Assembly (NCBI GenBank): GCA_005888515.1
Contig: VAZR01000173.1
Span: 1 to 7,013 of the forward strand
DNA: 7,013 bases
Origin: Alphaproteobacteria bacterium
GTDB lineage: Bacteria > Pseudomonadota > Alphaproteobacteria > ATCC43930 > CGMCC-115725
Reading direction: 5' to 3'
Shown: positions 6,498 through 7,013 of the stretch, in pieces
Layout: the number at the start of each line of letters is the position of its first letter
Numbering within the stretch: the first letter of the stretch is position 1
Translations under genes and position numbers: made by a program
Notes under the pieces: model-generated
The model's input: only the letters and a program-made list of their open reading frames with translations
Databases searched by the model: none
What the model was told of the DNA's origin: nothing

Positions 6498-6568
6498 GAA
6501 AGGCGCTGCCTTCGGGCCGCCGCTGATTGACAGCTTCGTGGCCCGCCTGTAGCGTCCGCGCGCCTTTC
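6498..6568. repeat. Nested inverted repeat downstream of the substrate-binding gene, possible terminator
   Basis: Three arms nest symmetrically: gaaaggcgc (6498-6506) with gcgcctttc (6560-6568), cgggcc (6513-6518) with ggcccg (6540-6545), and gctg (6522-6525) with cagc (6531-6534) around a five-base loop. The pairs are read directly. Together they could fold into one long, interrupted hairpin 44 bases after the stop at 6454. It could end the mutL-substrate-binding transcript, although no T-run follows, or it could be the edge of the inserted segment. It also overlaps the candidate ffh promoter. Confidence 0.45.
6527..6555 (+). promoter_or_regulatory. Candidate sigma-70 promoter for ffh
   Basis: TTGACA at 6527-6532 is a perfect -35 hexamer. 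A 17-bp spacer leads to TAGCGT at 6550-6555, which keeps the T, A and final T of the -10 consensus. Transcription would start near 6562, giving a 5' leader of about 110 bases. The -10 is weak and the site lies inside an inverted repeat, so confidence is limited. Confidence 0.35.
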
Positions 6569-6619
6569 GGCAGGAGTGTCAAATCCACCTCCCGATCCCC
6601 ATGTCACGGGGGAGGAGGC

Positions 6620-6648
6620 GGCCGGCCCGCGAGTTTCGCGCACCGGCC
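6620..6648. repeat. Strong GC-rich hairpin in the region before ffh
   Basis: Outer arms ggccgg (6620-6625) and ccggcc (6643-6648) enclose inner arms cgcga (6628-6632) and tcgcg (6636-6640) around the triloop gtt, with only a two-by-two internal mismatch (cc against ca). Eleven mostly G-C pairs make this a stable structure, ending 12 bases before the ffh Shine-Dalgarno. It could be a terminator for the upstream unit or a leader structure of ffh; no T-run follows. Confidence 0.5.
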
Positions 6649-6660
6649 CGTCTGTGCTGC

Positions 6661-6664
6661 GGAG
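6661..6664 (+). promoter_or_regulatory. Shine-Dalgarno of ffh
   Basis: GGAG lies ten bases before the ATG at 6675. Spacing is slightly long, but it is the only purine-rich match close to the start. Confidence 0.45.
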
Positions 6665-6674
6665 TAGTCGCCCG

Positions 6675-7013
6675 ATGTTCGACAGCCTGAGCAACCGGCT
6701 CAATGAGGTCTTCGATCGCCTGCGCGGCCGCGGCGCGCTGAGCGAGGATGATGTCACGGCGGCGCTGCGCGAAATCCGCATCGCGCTGCTCGAAGCCGAT
6801 GTCGCCTTGCCGGTTGTCCGCGATTTCGTCAACGCGGTCAGGGAGCGAGCGGTCGGGCAGGAGGTGCTGCGCTCGGTGACGCCCGGGCAGATGGTCGTCA
6901 AGATCGTGCACGATCATCTGGTCGAAATGCTCGGCGGCGCCGCGCTTTCCGGGGGCGATGGGTTGGATCTCAACGCCACTCCGCCGGTCGCGGTCATGCT
7001 GGTCGGTCTGCAA
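6675..7013 (+). CDS. ffh: Signal recognition particle protein Ffh (SRP54), N-terminal part, cut by the window end
   Basis: Ffh is the GTPase subunit of the signal recognition particle. It binds signal sequences of nascent inner-membrane proteins together with 4.5S RNA and docks on FtsY. The 113 codons present cover the whole N domain: MFDSLSNRLNEVFDRLRGRG, then LSEDDVTAALREIRIALLEADVAL, VVRDFVNAVRERAVGQEVL and the linker helix with TPGQMVVKIVHDHLVEMLGG. It then enters the G domain at PPVAVMLVGLQ, exactly where the GSGKTT P-loop should follow beyond position 7013. The start is fixed by the highly conserved MFDSLS-type N-terminus. Base composition is typical of the host chromosome. It lies 220 bp after the substrate-binding gene and probably has its own promoter. 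Confidence 0.95.
   Translation, partial: MFDSLSNRLNEVFDRLRGRGALSEDDVTAALREIRIALLEADVALPVVRDFVNAVRERAVGQEVLRSVTPGQMVVKIVHDHLVEMLGGAALSGGDGLDLNATPPVAVMLVGLQ

Noticed and set aside
6498..6551. Short frame ending in LIDSFVARL before a TAG, considered as the displaced tail of mutL
   Set aside because: It does not resemble a MutL C-terminus and shares only ggccgcc with the break point, so it is more likely chance.
6455..6674. Possible 4.5S (SRP) RNA gene beside ffh
   Set aside because: The conserved SRP RNA apical sequence (GGAAGCAGCC-like) is absent; the stem-loops seen do not match its shape.
5630..6901. Minus-strand open frame spanning the substrate-binding gene and the start of ffh
   Set aside because: It runs across two well-supported plus-strand genes and the structured gap; composition is typical of a shadow, with no motif.
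1..7013. CRISPR array, tRNA, rRNA, insertion sequence transposase or phage genes
   Set aside because: No regularly spaced repeats, no tRNA or rRNA signature and no transposase or integrase frame was recognised on either strand.

Overview
The window is a piece of high-GC chromosome, most likely from an alphaproteobacterium of the Rhizobiales (Bradyrhizobium-like) or Rhodospirillales type. The basis is GC-rich third codon positions, an endonuclease-type MutL, an Ffh of alphaproteobacterial character, and an orphan ABC substrate-binding protein with the 'MKRRE..LLGG' leader that is very abundant in those groups. No plasmid, phage, CRISPR, tRNA or rRNA signature was seen.

Layout. (1) 20-820 (+): a classical short-chain dehydrogenase/reductase behind a near-perfect Shine-Dalgarno. 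(2) 824-891: a long interrupted inverted repeat between two convergent genes, probably a bidirectional terminator. (3) 903-2123 (-): an acyl-CoA-dehydrogenase-like flavoprotein of the flavin monooxygenase-type branch. (4) 2124-2321: a divergent intergenic region with no convincing element. (5) 2322-3191 (+): a polytopic PAP2-type membrane phosphatase. (6) 3214-3492 (-): a small one-helix membrane protein of unknown function, convergent with the PAP2 gene. (7) 3684-5477 (+): mutL, with the ATPase and endonuclease motifs intact but with the segment after the CNHGRP motif replaced by foreign sequence. (8) 5474-6454 (+): a periplasmic ABC_sub_bind-type protein whose ATG overlaps the mutL stop as ATGA. 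(9) 6455-6674: a 220-bp gap rich in stem-loops, with a candidate TTGACA promoter. (10) 6675 to the window end (+): the first 113 codons of ffh.

How the genes relate. The SDR and the acyl-CoA-dehydrogenase-like protein are both typical of accessory catabolism of small organic or alicyclic/aromatic substrates. They are convergent, so not one operon. mutL (mismatch repair) and ffh (signal recognition particle) are housekeeping genes. The substrate-binding gene between them has no permease or ATPase beside it, uses visibly less GC-rich codons, and its left edge coincides with the point where MutL stops looking like MutL. The simplest reading is that this gene arrived by insertion or recombination into the 3' end of mutL, trimming its C-terminal tail and creating an accidental translationally coupled pair.

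I see no convincing wholly new multi-gene system. The items most worth a second look are the altered MutL C-terminus with its fused neighbour, and the structured region before ffh.
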